Of a DNA stretch of 64,000 bases, positions 17,467-25,790 are shown one piece after another. The stretch is from contig NZ_PJMC01000002.1 in the NCBI RefSeq assembly GCF_002892795.1, positions 310,001 to 374,000 on the forward strand, in the 5' to 3' direction. The DNA comes from Arthrobacter sp. AFG20 (GTDB taxonomy: Bacteria; Actinomycetota; Actinomycetes; Actinomycetales; Micrococcaceae). Position 1 is the stretch's first letter. Each line of letters starts with the position of its first letter. The notes below the pieces were generated by a model, which was not told where the DNA came from, did no database searches, and worked only from the letters and a program-made list of their open reading frames with translations. A program made the position numbers and the translations under genes.

Positions 17467-17739
17467 TCAGCGCCGATCAGGAAGCCGTGATCTGAGTTCT
17501 TCTGCGAATGACGCGATGGCCCGACGCCTGTCTCGGGTGAATGTTCTAGCCTGCATGTCCAAAACTGCCCGGCTCCCGTGCTCGTCCAAGCCCAACAGCT
17601 GACCCACCCGACGGATCGCTTCGTCCATGTCCTGAGAATCCTCAATCTCATGGAAGACCTCGTCTCGCCGATCCATCGCCTGCACCAGAGCCTCGTGGAG
17701 CATCAACTGCTGCCTGAGCTGCCGCTCGTCCTCATCCAT
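17467..17739 (-). CDS. Small hypothetical protein with GyrA-like helical motif
   Basis: 90 residues, mostly charged helix. The stretch VGQLLGLDEHGSRAVLDMQARTF closely resembles the region of DNA gyrase A / topoisomerase IV A where LLxL...A..ILDMQLRRLT ends the coiled coil. There is no topoisomerase catalytic domain. It could be a free-standing gyrase-binding or gyrase-mimicking protein; this is inference from one motif. It is convergent with the small membrane gene, and the next gene on its strand is the DUF2975-like one. Confidence 0.6.
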   Translation of the reverse strand: MDEDERQLRQQLMLHEALVQAMDRRDEVFHEIEDSQDMDEAIRRVGQLLGLDEHGSRAVLDMQARTFTRDRRRAIASFAEELRSRLPDRR

Positions 17740-17831
17740 GCGGCGATTCTCGCACGACGAAGGTCATGGCCTGGAGTGCCGGTGGAGGATCCTTCTACGG
17801 GCGTTCCGATTACTGCCCCGGCGTCGTCCCC

Positions 17832-18332
17832 CTAATTCTGCGAGTACATGCTCAATGAGGGGTTGCTGCCAAGAAAGACGGCTAGAGCTCCCGCTGAGAT
17901 CAGCGCGATGAGCCCTCCCGTGGTAAGCCCGAGCAGCACCCCTGGCGGCGTGTCGCCTCTTTCGTTCAGCGCGATGAAAGCGGCCGTTACGAGCGCGGCG
18001 AATACGAGCAGGGGCCCGATTACCGCGCCAATCCACCTGCGAGTTGATGAGTCAGCTCTATTTCCGAGGGCGCGGCTGACCAGCTCCAGCCCAATCACGG
18101 CAATGACTTGCCAGCACAGGACCGCGCAGACACCCCAGAGGATTGCCTGGGCAGCGAGAGGACCCGTTTCAGGGAAAAGGGCGACCGTCCGATCCACCGC
18201 CGCCGGCCACACCCACACCTGCACCACGACGGACAAGAGAAGTAAGGCCACCAGCGCGACAAACAGTGCGAATAAGATTCTCCGGCTAAAAAACAGGCTC
18301 GGCTGAACTGTGCGTTCTTTTACGTTCCCCAT
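17832..18332 (-). CDS. DUF2975-like four-TM membrane protein
   Basis: 166 residues from ATG 18332 (MGNVKERT); longer upstream extensions lack hydrophobic or family character. Four hydrophobic helices lie at about 15-40, 60-85, 100-125 and 133-155, with a FPETGPLAAQ loop resembling the DUF2975 pattern. DUF2975 genes often sit beside a small HTH regulator, but none is seen here. Function unknown. Confidence 0.6.
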   Translation of the reverse strand: MGNVKERTVQPSLFFSRRILFALFVALVALLLLSVVVQVWVWPAAVDRTVALFPETGPLAAQAILWGVCAVLCWQVIAVIGLELVSRALGNRADSSTRRWIGAVIGPLLVFAALVTAAFIALNERGDTPPGVLLGLTTGGLIALISAGALAVFLGSNPSLSMYSQN

Positions 18333-18550
18333 GGCCAAAGCGTAACCCTCCCCTCGGAGACGGCCCAGCCACGTGGGAATGAAATCAAACGATGCCAGGC
18401 AGCCTTCCTCAACTGTCCCGTAAGACGGTCGATCACCGTGCCCAGGAAACGCGCCGCCACGTCCCGTGCAGTTACTGGCCCAGGCCATGTACGTAAGACC
18501 CGCACGATCAAATGCACGGTGACGGGGGGATTACTGCAACCCTGTTCCTC

Positions 18551-19126
18551 ATGACTGGAATGAAGATCGGTTATGCCAGGGTCTCGACAAACGACCAGGA
18601 CCTAACCGCCCAACGAAACGCTCTCCTTGCCCTTGGTGTTGAAGAGAAGCAGATCTTCGTTGATCACGGACTGACGGGATCTAACCGTGTGCGCCCTGGC
18701 CTCCGCGAAGCGTTGGCGGCATGCCGAGCCGGCGATACGCTCGTGGTGGCCAAGCTCGACCGGCTGGCGCGCTCTCTTTCCGATGCCAGGGACATTGCCG
18801 ATGAGCTGACGGCCAAGGGTGTTGTGCTTAGTCTCGGCGGCAACAGTCACGACCCGACCGACCCGGTAGGACGGCTGCTGTTCAACGTCCTGGGTATGGT
18901 GGCCGAGTTTGAGGCGGATCTGATCCGGGCGCGCACCCGCGAGGGCATGGCTGTCGCAAAGGCGAAGGGGCGGCTGAAAGGCAAGCAGCCAAAATTGTCC
19001 AAGACGCAGCGGAAGCACCTGCTGGGACTGCATGACGCCGGCGAGCATACGCAGGCCGAACTGGCCGAGCTGTTCGGGGTGTCACGGACGACTGTGTACC
19101 GCGAGCTTCAAAGGCGAACCATCTGA
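18551..19126 (+). CDS. Serine recombinase (resolvase/invertase family) 1
   Basis: 191 residues. It has the catalytic serine motif KIGYARVSTNDQDLTAQ, the KLDRLARSLSDARDI segment, the GRLLFNVLGMVAEFEADLIRART E-helix, and a C-terminal HTH TQAELAELFGVSRTTVYREL. Start 18551 or 18560 (MKIGYARVS) are both possible; no strong ribosome-binding site is present. It lies just upstream of the first 0.59-kb direct repeat, which begins with the last codons of a different resolvase. Confidence 0.9.
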   Translation: MTGMKIGYARVSTNDQDLTAQRNALLALGVEEKQIFVDHGLTGSNRVRPGLREALAACRAGDTLVVAKLDRLARSLSDARDIADELTAKGVVLSLGGNSHDPTDPVGRLLFNVLGMVAEFEADLIRARTREGMAVAKAKGRLKGKQPKLSKTQRKHLLGLHDAGEHTQAELAELFGVSRTTVYRELQRRTI

Positions 19127-19200
19127 AGACGGATGCGGCCCCCCGCTAAGAGTGCCACTAAGCGCTGCAAAAAGAACGCCATTTAGCGCTGCGATTCACA

Positions 19201-19270
19201 GGCTGAAGCTGCGCAACGCTCTCCCGCCACCAGCAGGCCCGTGCTGCACGGCGAGAGCACCACTACGTAG
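19201..19270 (+). pseudogene. Relic of the 3' end of resolvase 2
   Basis: About 70 bp matching the last 23 codons and stop of the resolvase at 25791-26387 (GCGCAACGCTCT...CACTACGTAG against CGCAACGCTCT...CACAACGTAG), with small differences. It forms the left end of the first copy of the long direct repeat. Confidence 0.7.
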
Positions 19271-19344
19271 CCCGGAAACCACGCGCTGCTTGAACACTCC
19301 GGTTTCCGGCCTCGCTTAGCCAGCGCCCAGCTCGACTGCACGGA

Positions 19345-19602
19345 CCTCGCTTCGCTCGGGCCGTAGAAGCGTTTTTCTGTTTTTGCTGCTGTCCTCCGGA
19401 TCGTACGTGCCCGCTCCACCGACTCAACCGTCCTACGGACGGCTGCGCAGCCGATGCCTTGTGTCGGCGCTTCGCTTATTTCCTCCCACAATCCATCCGC
19501 TGCTTGCCCTTCGGGTTGCCCCGGTTCCGTCGGGCACAGCTACGCGTTGCTCCGCCAGCAGGCAAAAACAACCGGGGGGAGAGGGGACGCTGGCCGGTCA
19601 CC
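19345..19602 (+). ncRNA. Structured leader element, copy 1
   Basis: First of four copies of a conserved non-coding element. The closing stem pairs 19379-19391 (GTTTTTGCTGCTG) with 19556-19569, with one bulged base. The internal hairpin CCGTCC-TAC-GGACGG is at 19428-19442. The downstream block GGGGAGAGGGGACGCTGGCC is shared by the copies. It precedes the truncated dprA start at 19649. Family not recognised. Confidence 0.6.
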
Positions 19603-19648
19603 AAAGCCGCCCCACCCACCGGATCCTCAGCAAAGGACGAGAGAAACC

Positions 19649-19789
19649 ATGAACGATCGCATTGCACGCGCAGCCCTGACCCGACTCTTCGAACCCGGCG
19701 ACCGTGTCGGTCGGGCCCTCGTGGGCAGGCTCGGCGCGTACGCCGCGTTGAGGCTTGCCACCGGCGCCCAGCCCGTACACGCCATTCCG
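19649..19789 (+). pseudogene. dprA 5' fragment (47 codons) fused to unrelated DNA
   Basis: ATG 19649 begins the same protein as the dprA at 26765 (MNDRIARAALTRLFEPGDRV), with one difference (Arg for Gln) in the first 47 residues, then diverges at base 19790. The frame runs on through unrelated sequence to TAA 20048-20050, giving a chimeric 133-codon ORF that is unlikely to be functional. Upstream leader and ribosome-binding sequence (AAAGGACGAG) are intact. Confidence 0.75.
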
Positions 19790-20159
19790 ACTTTACAACG
19801 GCACAATTTACGCATCACAGAAAGCGGTCTTTCTGTCAACTCTTCCGTCAGACTTCGCTCCCATCGTGGTGGTCAAGCGCTGGTCCCTTTGTTGCCGCTC
19901 CTTTCGCACCACTGTTGTAAGGCAGCGGGATTCAAGTCTGCGCCAGAAGAAGCAGCTGTTGCTACCGAATTGGTAAGGAAGCTTCCTTGTCATGTGCCGG
20001 CTCAGCCGCGCACATTCCAGCTTCAATTCGAGGGTTCACGGGAAAAATAAATGGTTGCTGGTTCTTGCTTTGTGTGAACGCTGCCATTGATGATTCTGCT
20101 GTGCTCAAGGGGGAGCACGAAGTCGCTCGCTGGGGAGCGTATAGAAATGGGGGCGCAGC
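19790..20159. other. Non-coding stretch before the RHS gene
   Basis: 370 bp of visibly lower GC than the surroundings, with no convincing gene. It presumably holds the promoter of the RHS gene; no clear -35/-10 pair was picked out. Confidence 0.4.
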
Positions 20160-23100
20160 GTGGCTGCACAACGGTCTCTTTTGTCATGTCTTGTTTTATC
20201 GACTGTGGTTCTGACCGGGCTCTCTGCTCCGGCCCAGGCCCAAACACCAACCGCGGCGCAACCGGCCGCGCAGCCTTCGGCGGTTGTGCCGGCGACGCTC
20301 GCGCCGGCGGTGACCGCGCCGCTGAACCTGGCGGTGGCGCAGAGCCTGCCGCTCGATGATGATCTTCCGCCCGCCGCGGGCCCGGACGGACTCCTGTCGG
20401 GGTCACGGAAGGCTGCCGGAATGGTAGGCCGTGACCTGACGGACCGGATGAAGCTGGCATGGAACCCCACGACCGAGAACATCCTGGTCACCGGCCAGCT
20501 CCTGCACCTTGAGGGTAACGACCGGGACGTCGATCTGTCCTGGCGGTACAACAGCATCAACGATGACCGGCCTACCCTCTCGGAAGGGACGTCCGAATCG
20601 GCGGTGACCGTAGGGGCGGACAACTCCGTCACGTACACGGCCCCGGATGGCGGGACGTACAAGTTCGTGCCCAAGACCGGCGGCGGCTGGACCACCCCGC
20701 CAGGGTTGAACGCGACCGTCACTCAGCTGACCTCCACCGCGGCGGCGATCCGGTTCAACGACACGGGCAACGCGAACTGGTACGAGAACGTCGGCGGGGT
20801 CTACCGGCTCGCCTATACCGGGGACCGGCACAGCCTGGTCGCGGACCGGAACGCGTTCGCGTACGACACGGACGGGCGCTTGGAGACCATCACGATGGCC
20901 AATGGCCGGCAGGTGCTTTTCGAGTACGATGACGCGGACAACACCGGCCAGCCGTCCACGATCACGGACCAGGCCCTGAACCGGGTCATCACGATCGACT
21001 ACGACAGTAACGGCCGGATGCAGGACCTCACCGACGCGACCGGCGCGCACACCGGCTTCGATTACTCCTCCGGCCTGTTGGATGAGATCACCGACGGCCG
21101 CGGCAACACCACTGAGCTGTCCTATGACGCCAACGACAAGGCCGCCGAGATCCGGTACACGTCCAACACCAATGACCCGACCGTGCACACCCTCGACGCT
21201 GTGGACGCCACCACCGCCACCCTGACCGACACCGACAACCGAGTGACGACCTTCAAGTTCAACGCCTCCCGGCAGATCACCTCGATCACCGACCCGCTCG
21301 GCCACGTCACCAACAAGACGCACAACGGCCACGATGACCAGCTCACCAACGTGAACGCGCTGAACCAAACCACGACGTCAACGTTCAACCCGAACAACAC
21401 CCTGGCGAACATCCTGTCCCCGATCGGCGGGACCGGCCCCGGCAAACAGATCGCCTTCACCTATCCGGCCGCCACAGCAGGGGAAGCCTGGCTTGAGTTC
21501 CACCCCACATCCTCCACGGACAGCGAAGGGAACGTCACCAGTTACACCTACGACACCGTGTTCGGACGGCCTTACCAGACCATCACCCCCGGAGGTACGG
21601 GCGGGTCAGGCACCCTGACCAACCGGTACCAGGGCGACGCCGCAGCAACGACATGCGGGGCGCTGCGTGGGCAGCTGTGCAAGACAATCGACGGCAAGGG
21701 CAACACCACCTCGATCACTTACGACGCCGCGCACAACCCGGTTACGATCACCCGGCCGGCCCCGCTCGGGGTCATCACCAACACGTTCGATGCCGCCGGC
21801 CGGATCGCGACCAGCAAGGACGGCAAGGGCCAGACCGCGACCTACGTCTACGACGAGAACGACCGGCTGCTGCAGACACGCTTCGGCGCCACCTGCCTCC
21901 CCGCGACCTGCGTGACCTACGCGTACGACGACAACGGCAACCTCACCACCCGCGTCGACGGTTCCGGCACCACCACCCACGTCTACGACGAACAGAATCG
22001 CCCCACGTCCAAGGCCATCGGCGGAGTCACCACCTCCCTGAGCTACGACCACAACTCCAACATCACCAGCTTCACCGACCCGACCGGCACCGTGGACTAC
22101 CGCTACGACGACGCCGACCGGCTGACCGCGCTGGCAGAACCCGGCGGTTCCTGCCCGGCCACCCTGGTGTTCCCGAACAGCACAGGATGCACCGGCTTCA
22201 CTTACGACAACAGCGACCGCAGAATTGGCACGCAGTATCCGAACGGCGTGAAGAACGCCACCGAATTCGACCCAGCTGGACGAATCAAAACCATCACCGC
22301 GACCAACACCTCAGCAGCCGTCCTGGCCAAGCGCGCCTACACCTACACCACCCACCCGACCACGCTCCGGGAAGGCTCCCTGCGGAAGAGCATGACCACC
22401 GACACCGGCGCCGTCACCACCTACACCTACGACGCAGTCCAGCGGCTGAAAACCGCCGTCACTGGCACGGTCACCGAATCCTGGACCTACGACCTGAACG
22501 GCAACCGCCTCACCTCAGCCAAGACCGGGGCCACAACCGTCAACTACGCCTACAACGCCGCCGACCAGCTCTGCTGGACCTCCACCGGCACAGGCACCTG
22601 CGCGGCCCCGCCGGCAGGCGCATCGACGTACACGTTCGACGCCAACGGCAACCAGACCAAGGCCGGAACAACGACCAGCACCTGGAATACCTTCGACCAG
22701 CTCGCCAGCCACACCAATTCTTCGACAACCAGTTTCACCTACGCGGGGCAAGGCAATACCGAAAGGCTCACTTCCGGGACGATGTCGTTCCTGAACGGCT
22801 CCCTCGGCATCACGCGGCAGAGTAACGCCAGCGGCACGGTCTCGTTCATCCGCGACCCCGAAGGTAACCTCATCAGTATGCGCAACGTTGCCGGGGCGAG
22901 CTTCTACTACACCACCGACGCGCTCGGCTCCACTATCCTGCTCACCGACGGCACCCAGGCCAAGGCCGCCACCTACCTCTACGACTCCTGGGGCAACACC
23001 ACCACCCAAACGGGCACGATGGCTACCGTGAACCCGTGGCGGTTCGCCGGCGGTTACAAAGATGACGTCACCGGCTATACCAAATTCGGCGCCCGCTACT

Positions 23101-23408
23101 ATGGTCCAGGCAACGGCCGATTCACCCAACCCGACCCATCCTGGCAGGAAGCAAACCGCTACGCCTATGCGAGCTGCAACCCCATCAATTCAGTCGATCC
23201 ATCAGGGCTGGACGACACAATCCTTGAAGACATCGGCTGCGGCGTCACCGCTTTTGGCACTGGCCTTGGAGGTATAGCACTTCTCTTCGCTGCCTTTGGT
23301 GGTCTGCCTGGCCTTGTGCTGGCCGGGACTGTATATGTAATCGGTTTGGCTGGCATGCTGCTCGGCTGCGGAACACAGATGGGAGCACCTTGGGGATGGG
23401 CTATTTGA
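20160..23408 (+). CDS. Secreted RHS/YD-repeat protein with hydrophobic C-terminal tail
   Basis: 1082 residues. A signal peptide lies at about 1-28 (hydrophobic core LLSCLVLSTVVLTGL, cleavage after AQA), then a linker and roughly fifteen YD/RHS repeats of the type TYDxxGR/YDANGN from about 230 to 930. The RHS core follows (GARYYGPGNGRFTQPDPS, NRYAYASCNPINSVDPSG), ending at the DPSG motif near 1013-1016. The last 66 residues are a Gly-rich hydrophobic tail with two likely membrane helices. In RHS polymorphic toxins this tail is the toxin, so a pore-forming effector is inferred. GTG 20160 has GGGGG upstream. The next gene overlaps its stop by one base. Confidence 0.85.
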   Translation: MAAQRSLLSCLVLSTVVLTGLSAPAQAQTPTAAQPAAQPSAVVPATLAPAVTAPLNLAVAQSLPLDDDLPPAAGPDGLLSGSRKAAGMVGRDLTDRMKLAWNPTTENILVTGQLLHLEGNDRDVDLSWRYNSINDDRPTLSEGTSESAVTVGADNSVTYTAPDGGTYKFVPKTGGGWTTPPGLNATVTQLTSTAAAIRFNDTGNANWYENVGGVYRLAYTGDRHSLVADRNAFAYDTDGRLETITMANGRQVLFEYDDADNTGQPSTITDQALNRVITIDYDSNGRMQDLTDATGAHTGFDYSSGLLDEITDGRGNTTELSYDANDKAAEIRYTSNTNDPTVHTLDAVDATTATLTDTDNRVTTFKFNASRQITSITDPLGHVTNKTHNGHDDQLTNVNALNQTTTSTFNPNNTLANILSPIGGTGPGKQIAFTYPAATAGEAWLEFHPTSSTDSEGNVTSYTYDTVFGRPYQTITPGGTGGSGTLTNRYQGDAAATTCGALRGQLCKTIDGKGNTTSITYDAAHNPVTITRPAPLGVITNTFDAAGRIATSKDGKGQTATYVYDENDRLLQTRFGATCLPATCVTYAYDDNGNLTTRVDGSGTTTHVYDEQNRPTSKAIGGVTTSLSYDHNSNITSFTDPTGTVDYRYDDADRLTALAEPGGSCPATLVFPNSTGCTGFTYDNSDRRIGTQYPNGVKNATEFDPAGRIKTITATNTSAAVLAKRAYTYTTHPTTLREGSLRKSMTTDTGAVTTYTYDAVQRLKTAVTGTVTESWTYDLNGNRLTSAKTGATTVNYAYNAADQLCWTSTGTGTCAAPPAGASTYTFDANGNQTKAGTTTSTWNTFDQLASHTNSSTTSFTYAGQGNTERLTSGTMSFLNGSLGITRQSNASGTVSFIRDPEGNLISMRNVAGASFYYTTDALGSTILLTDGTQAKAATYLYDSWGNTTTQTGTMATVNPWRFAGGYKDDVTGYTKFGARYYGPGNGRFTQPDPSWQEANRYAYASCNPINSVDPSGLDDTILEDIGCGVTAFGTGLGGIALLFAAFGGLPGLVLAGTVYVIGLAGMLLGCGTQMGAPWGWAI

Positions 23409-23563
23409 TGATTCTCTGGGTCACCTTCTTTGTACTGGCGCTGGTGGTTGTACTGCTGAACGCCAACGCTGCCCTTACTATCTCCTCCCTCCTCATCATG
23501 GTAGTAAGCGGGATTGGAATCGGCTACGGACTCCTGCAAAGGAGACGAGACAAACGCCAATGA
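23408..23563 (+). CDS. Candidate immunity protein, two-TM (51 aa)
   Basis: ATG 23408-23410 overlaps the RHS stop codon by one base (TGATG), so translation is coupled. The 51-residue product has two hydrophobic helices (WVTFFVLALVVVLLN and SSLLIMVVSGIGIGYGLL) and a basic end (QRRRDKRQ). Small membrane proteins encoded directly after membrane-active toxin tails commonly protect the producer; that function is inferred from size, topology and position. Confidence 0.65.
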   Translation: MILWVTFFVLALVVVLLNANAALTISSLLIMVVSGIGIGYGLLQRRRDKRQ

Positions 23564-24172
23564 CTCTTAGCCAGAAAACGGTATCGCGGGATCATTCCGG
23601 GGTCATTTCGTTTCATGAAGTGTATGGGGAAGGGCAGCCACTTTCGGGAGTTGCGGTTCTTGTCATCGTGCATGTTTTCGCAGGGTCCTTTCACTCACAC
23701 CGAACCCACAAAGGGTGTGCATATGGAACAGGGCGGCTGGAGGCGCCTTCGGCACAGCCGGCACTGCTGCTTTTTAGCCGACCCCTGGTGTGGGTAACGT
23801 CGCCTACGGGCTTGCTATTGGTACGGGCTTCATCGGCGGCGCCTCGGAGGATTTGTGAATGGAACATTCACATGTGCGGGATCGGGTCAGTTGTGATTTG
23901 CAGTGGTGAGTGGCGGTCTTTTCGCAGCGCTATTTGTCGCCCTAACTGTCCTCTGAGGGGCGATCCTGACTGGCATGGCGTTCTATGCGTTGGACCTGGA
24001 GTTGTCCCGCTGCAAGTGCCAAGAAGGGGTCCGTCAGGATCTTGGAATGCGGTTCGTCCGGCTTACTGAATATTTCAATTGACTTGACTAACGACGTGCT
24101 CTGAGAGAGGCTCGACACGCACCCTACAGCCAGGGCACGCGGAAAGGTCCGCGAAAATATATTGGGGGATAT
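23564..24172 (+). other. Non-coding region with decayed toxin-tail-like sequence
   Basis: 609 bp with no intact gene. Short frames interrupted by stops recall the RHS tail and its partner. One at about 23730-23765 reads AAGGAFGTAGTAAF, one at about 23797-23857 reads NVAYGLAIGTGFIGGASEDL, and one at about 23897-23956 reads a hydrophobic FAVVSGGLFAALFVALTVL. This looks like a dead, displaced tail-plus-immunity cassette, but no family confirms it. Confidence 0.35.
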
Positions 24173-24385
24173 ATGGGAAGATTTCGAGTGCGCTTTGCTG
24201 TGTCTGCAGGCGCCGCCACAGTGCTGTTATTGGCGGGATTGGCGCCGGCACAGGCAGAGGAAGTTAAAGACTCCAGTTCGTTGTCTAGAATAGCGCCGGA
24301 AACGCTCCGAGATACTGTTCTGGCCCGCGATCTCGGCAGGACAGCCGATGGCAACTCGCGGAAGTCCCTCGGGGCCAAAACGTGA
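24173..24385 (+). CDS. Secreted protein, N-terminal part (signal peptide and propeptide)
   Basis: 70 residues. It starts with a clear signal peptide (MGRFRVRFAVSAGAATVLLL, cleavage near AQA) followed by a short charged region. Its TGA at 24383-24385 overlaps the GTG that opens the next frame (GTGA). The following frame has no signal peptide of its own but continues with the body of a secreted protein. The two are therefore most simply one gene broken by a one-base change near the run CCAAAACG at 24375-24382, or a coupled or slipping pair. Confidence 0.6.
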   Translation: MGRFRVRFAVSAGAATVLLLAGLAPAQAEEVKDSSSLSRIAPETLRDTVLARDLGRTADGNSRKSLGAKT

Positions 24386-25161
24386 CGGTTCCGGAGGACA
24401 CTGGCAAACCAGTAAGTCTCAGTTCGGCCGACGTAAATCTCGACATTTATCTTCCGGCACGTGCAAAGCGGGCAAAGTCAACCGTAGGCGACAATGGACA
24501 AGTCCAATTTAACAACCGTGACGGCAGCCTCACCAACATTCTTCCCAAGTCCGATGGGTCTCTTCAAATCGCTACGACGATTCTGAGCTCAGATGCCCCG
24601 ACTACCTATGCATGCGACCTACATCTTGCCCCAGGGGCAACGTTGCAGACGCTCGATTCGGGTAATGTCGAGATCCTCTCAGCCAACGGCGAATTCCTCG
24701 CTGGCGTCGGCGCGCCGTGGGCCAAGGACGCTACGGGGAAAGCGATAAGGACAAACTACGAGGTGCGGGGCAACTCCATCGTCCAGGTAGTTGACCATGG
24801 CCCAGGCAAGAACCTCGCCTATCCACTCGTCGCTGATCCATGGTTTGGCATCGACCTCTACAATCAGCCGTGGGTACAGTTTGTATCCCAAGGCTATAAA
24901 ATAACCGTCGTGCCCACATCGTGGGGCACGACCTACCGCAGTATCGATACTTGGTGGGCGCACCGGGATGAAATCAAGACGAAGCTCGGCAGCCAGTCGT
25001 GGAGATGGACGAACTCAATTCAAGAGCAGTTGTACTGCCACATTTATGGTTGGCCTGCCTCCTACCCCGAATACAACTTGGAGTCGTGGCGACCAACGAT
25101 TAACTGGGCTGAGTCTCTCAGCAGGTATCAGTGCAATCCGTATGACGGTGCCTGGTCCTGA
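24382..25161 (+). CDS. DUF2599-type secreted protein, main part
   Basis: 259 residues. A beta-rich region (about 1-145) ends in the motif AYPLVADPWFG, frequently seen before C-terminal effector domains of secreted Gram-positive proteins. Then comes a DUF2599-like domain with ITVVPTSWGTTYRS, a pair of Trp, QEQLYCHIYGWP and the end LESWRP...YQCNPY; two Cys could form a disulfide. It needs the upstream 70-codon frame for export. The domain function is unknown; the setting behind an RHS toxin suggests another secreted effector, which is inference. Confidence 0.65.
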   Translation: MTVPEDTGKPVSLSSADVNLDIYLPARAKRAKSTVGDNGQVQFNNRDGSLTNILPKSDGSLQIATTILSSDAPTTYACDLHLAPGATLQTLDSGNVEILSANGEFLAGVGAPWAKDATGKAIRTNYEVRGNSIVQVVDHGPGKNLAYPLVADPWFGIDLYNQPWVQFVSQGYKITVVPTSWGTTYRSIDTWWAHRDEIKTKLGSQSWRWTNSIQEQLYCHIYGWPASYPEYNLESWRPTINWAESLSRYQCNPYDGAWS

Positions 25162-25185
25162 CCGTTCCCCAACAGATAGTGGACA

Positions 25186-25473
25186 TTGATTACACGAAAA
25201 CAAATACTGGCCTTTTTGGGCACTCTGCTGACTGTCGTTGGAGGAGCTGTTGCGTCGTCCTTGTGGATTGCTTCTTTTTCCCGCTACGCGCGCTTGGAAG
25301 ACCTCGGATTGGACGTGAACCCGTCTCTGGATCCAGAACTTCTTCGACAGCTGACGGTCTTCACAGTGCCTGAACGAACGTTGTTCTACGGGGCCCTAGC
25401 ACTAATCCCGATCGGTCTGTTCTTACTTATCTACGGGCTAGTGACTTCCAAGCCCAGCCGGCCAGGTGAGTAG
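25186..25473 (+). CDS. Two-TM membrane protein (95 aa)
   Basis: 95 residues from TTG 25186. Hydrophobic helix at about 8-30 (ILAFLGTLLTVVGGAVASSL), an extracytoplasmic-type loop of about 35 residues, and a second helix at 66-86. It starts 24 bp after the DUF2599 gene and ends at a strong terminator, so it is likely cotranscribed. The arrangement (secreted protein followed by a small membrane protein) parallels the RHS/23408 pair and suggests immunity, but there is no direct evidence. Confidence 0.6.
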   Translation: MITRKQILAFLGTLLTVVGGAVASSLWIASFSRYARLEDLGLDVNPSLDPELLRQLTVFTVPERTLFYGALALIPIGLFLLIYGLVTSKPSRPGE

Positions 25474-25486
25474 CCAGCCACAAATC

Positions 25487-25521
25487 GATGCCAGGCTCAG
25501 CGATCTGCTGAGCCTGGCATC
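25487..25521 (+). terminator. Terminator after the DUF2599 module
   Basis: Perfect 15-bp arms, GATGCCAGGCTCAGC at 25487-25501 and its complement at 25507-25521, with a 5-nt loop, followed by TGTTCTT. Confidence 0.85.
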
Positions 25522-25648
25522 TGTTCTTCATGGCGCGCCTGCTGGATTGTCGGATGGTAGATGGCTTCCACGAATCAGTCACTTTCGCCCGCTGAAGATG
25601 TTGGACGACTAGTCGTTGGCTAAACGGATCTGCATTGGAAACCAACAG

Positions 25649-25778
25649 CTTTTCGAGACATGCCATCGAGCTCATCTGGAGCCAAGGCGAGTGGGCGGAA
25701 ACACCGGGCTGTCCGCGTCTCGTAAAGTCGTCTCACTGCAAGTCGTCTCGCTGGGGGCACGTTGGTGGCTTTTCGAGT
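25649..25778. promoter_or_regulatory. Candidate recombinase binding region (res-like)
   Basis: Three related boxes lie just upstream of resolvase 2: CTTTTCGAGAC (25649-25659), its near-inverse GTCTCGTAAAG (25717-25727), and CTTTTCGAGT (25769-25778). A short direct repeat AAGTCGTCTC(A/G)CTG lies between. Repeated dyads immediately before a resolvase gene are typical of res/crossover sites. Confidence 0.35.
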
Positions 25779-25790
25779 CAGAATTGCTTT

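Larger units (their letters stand above)
19201..19789. repeat. Long direct repeat, copy 1 (589 bp)
   Basis: Roughly 90% identical by eye to 26319-26905. It contains, in order, a resolvase 3' relic, the structured leader element and the first 47 codons of dprA. Similarity stops sharply at 19789, where unrelated lower-GC DNA begins. The two copies are 7118 bp apart, in the same orientation, and bracket the RHS module. Confidence 0.9.

Noticed and set aside
21653..22825. 390-codon frame inside the RHS gene
   Set aside because: Arg/His-rich out-of-frame reading of the YD repeats.
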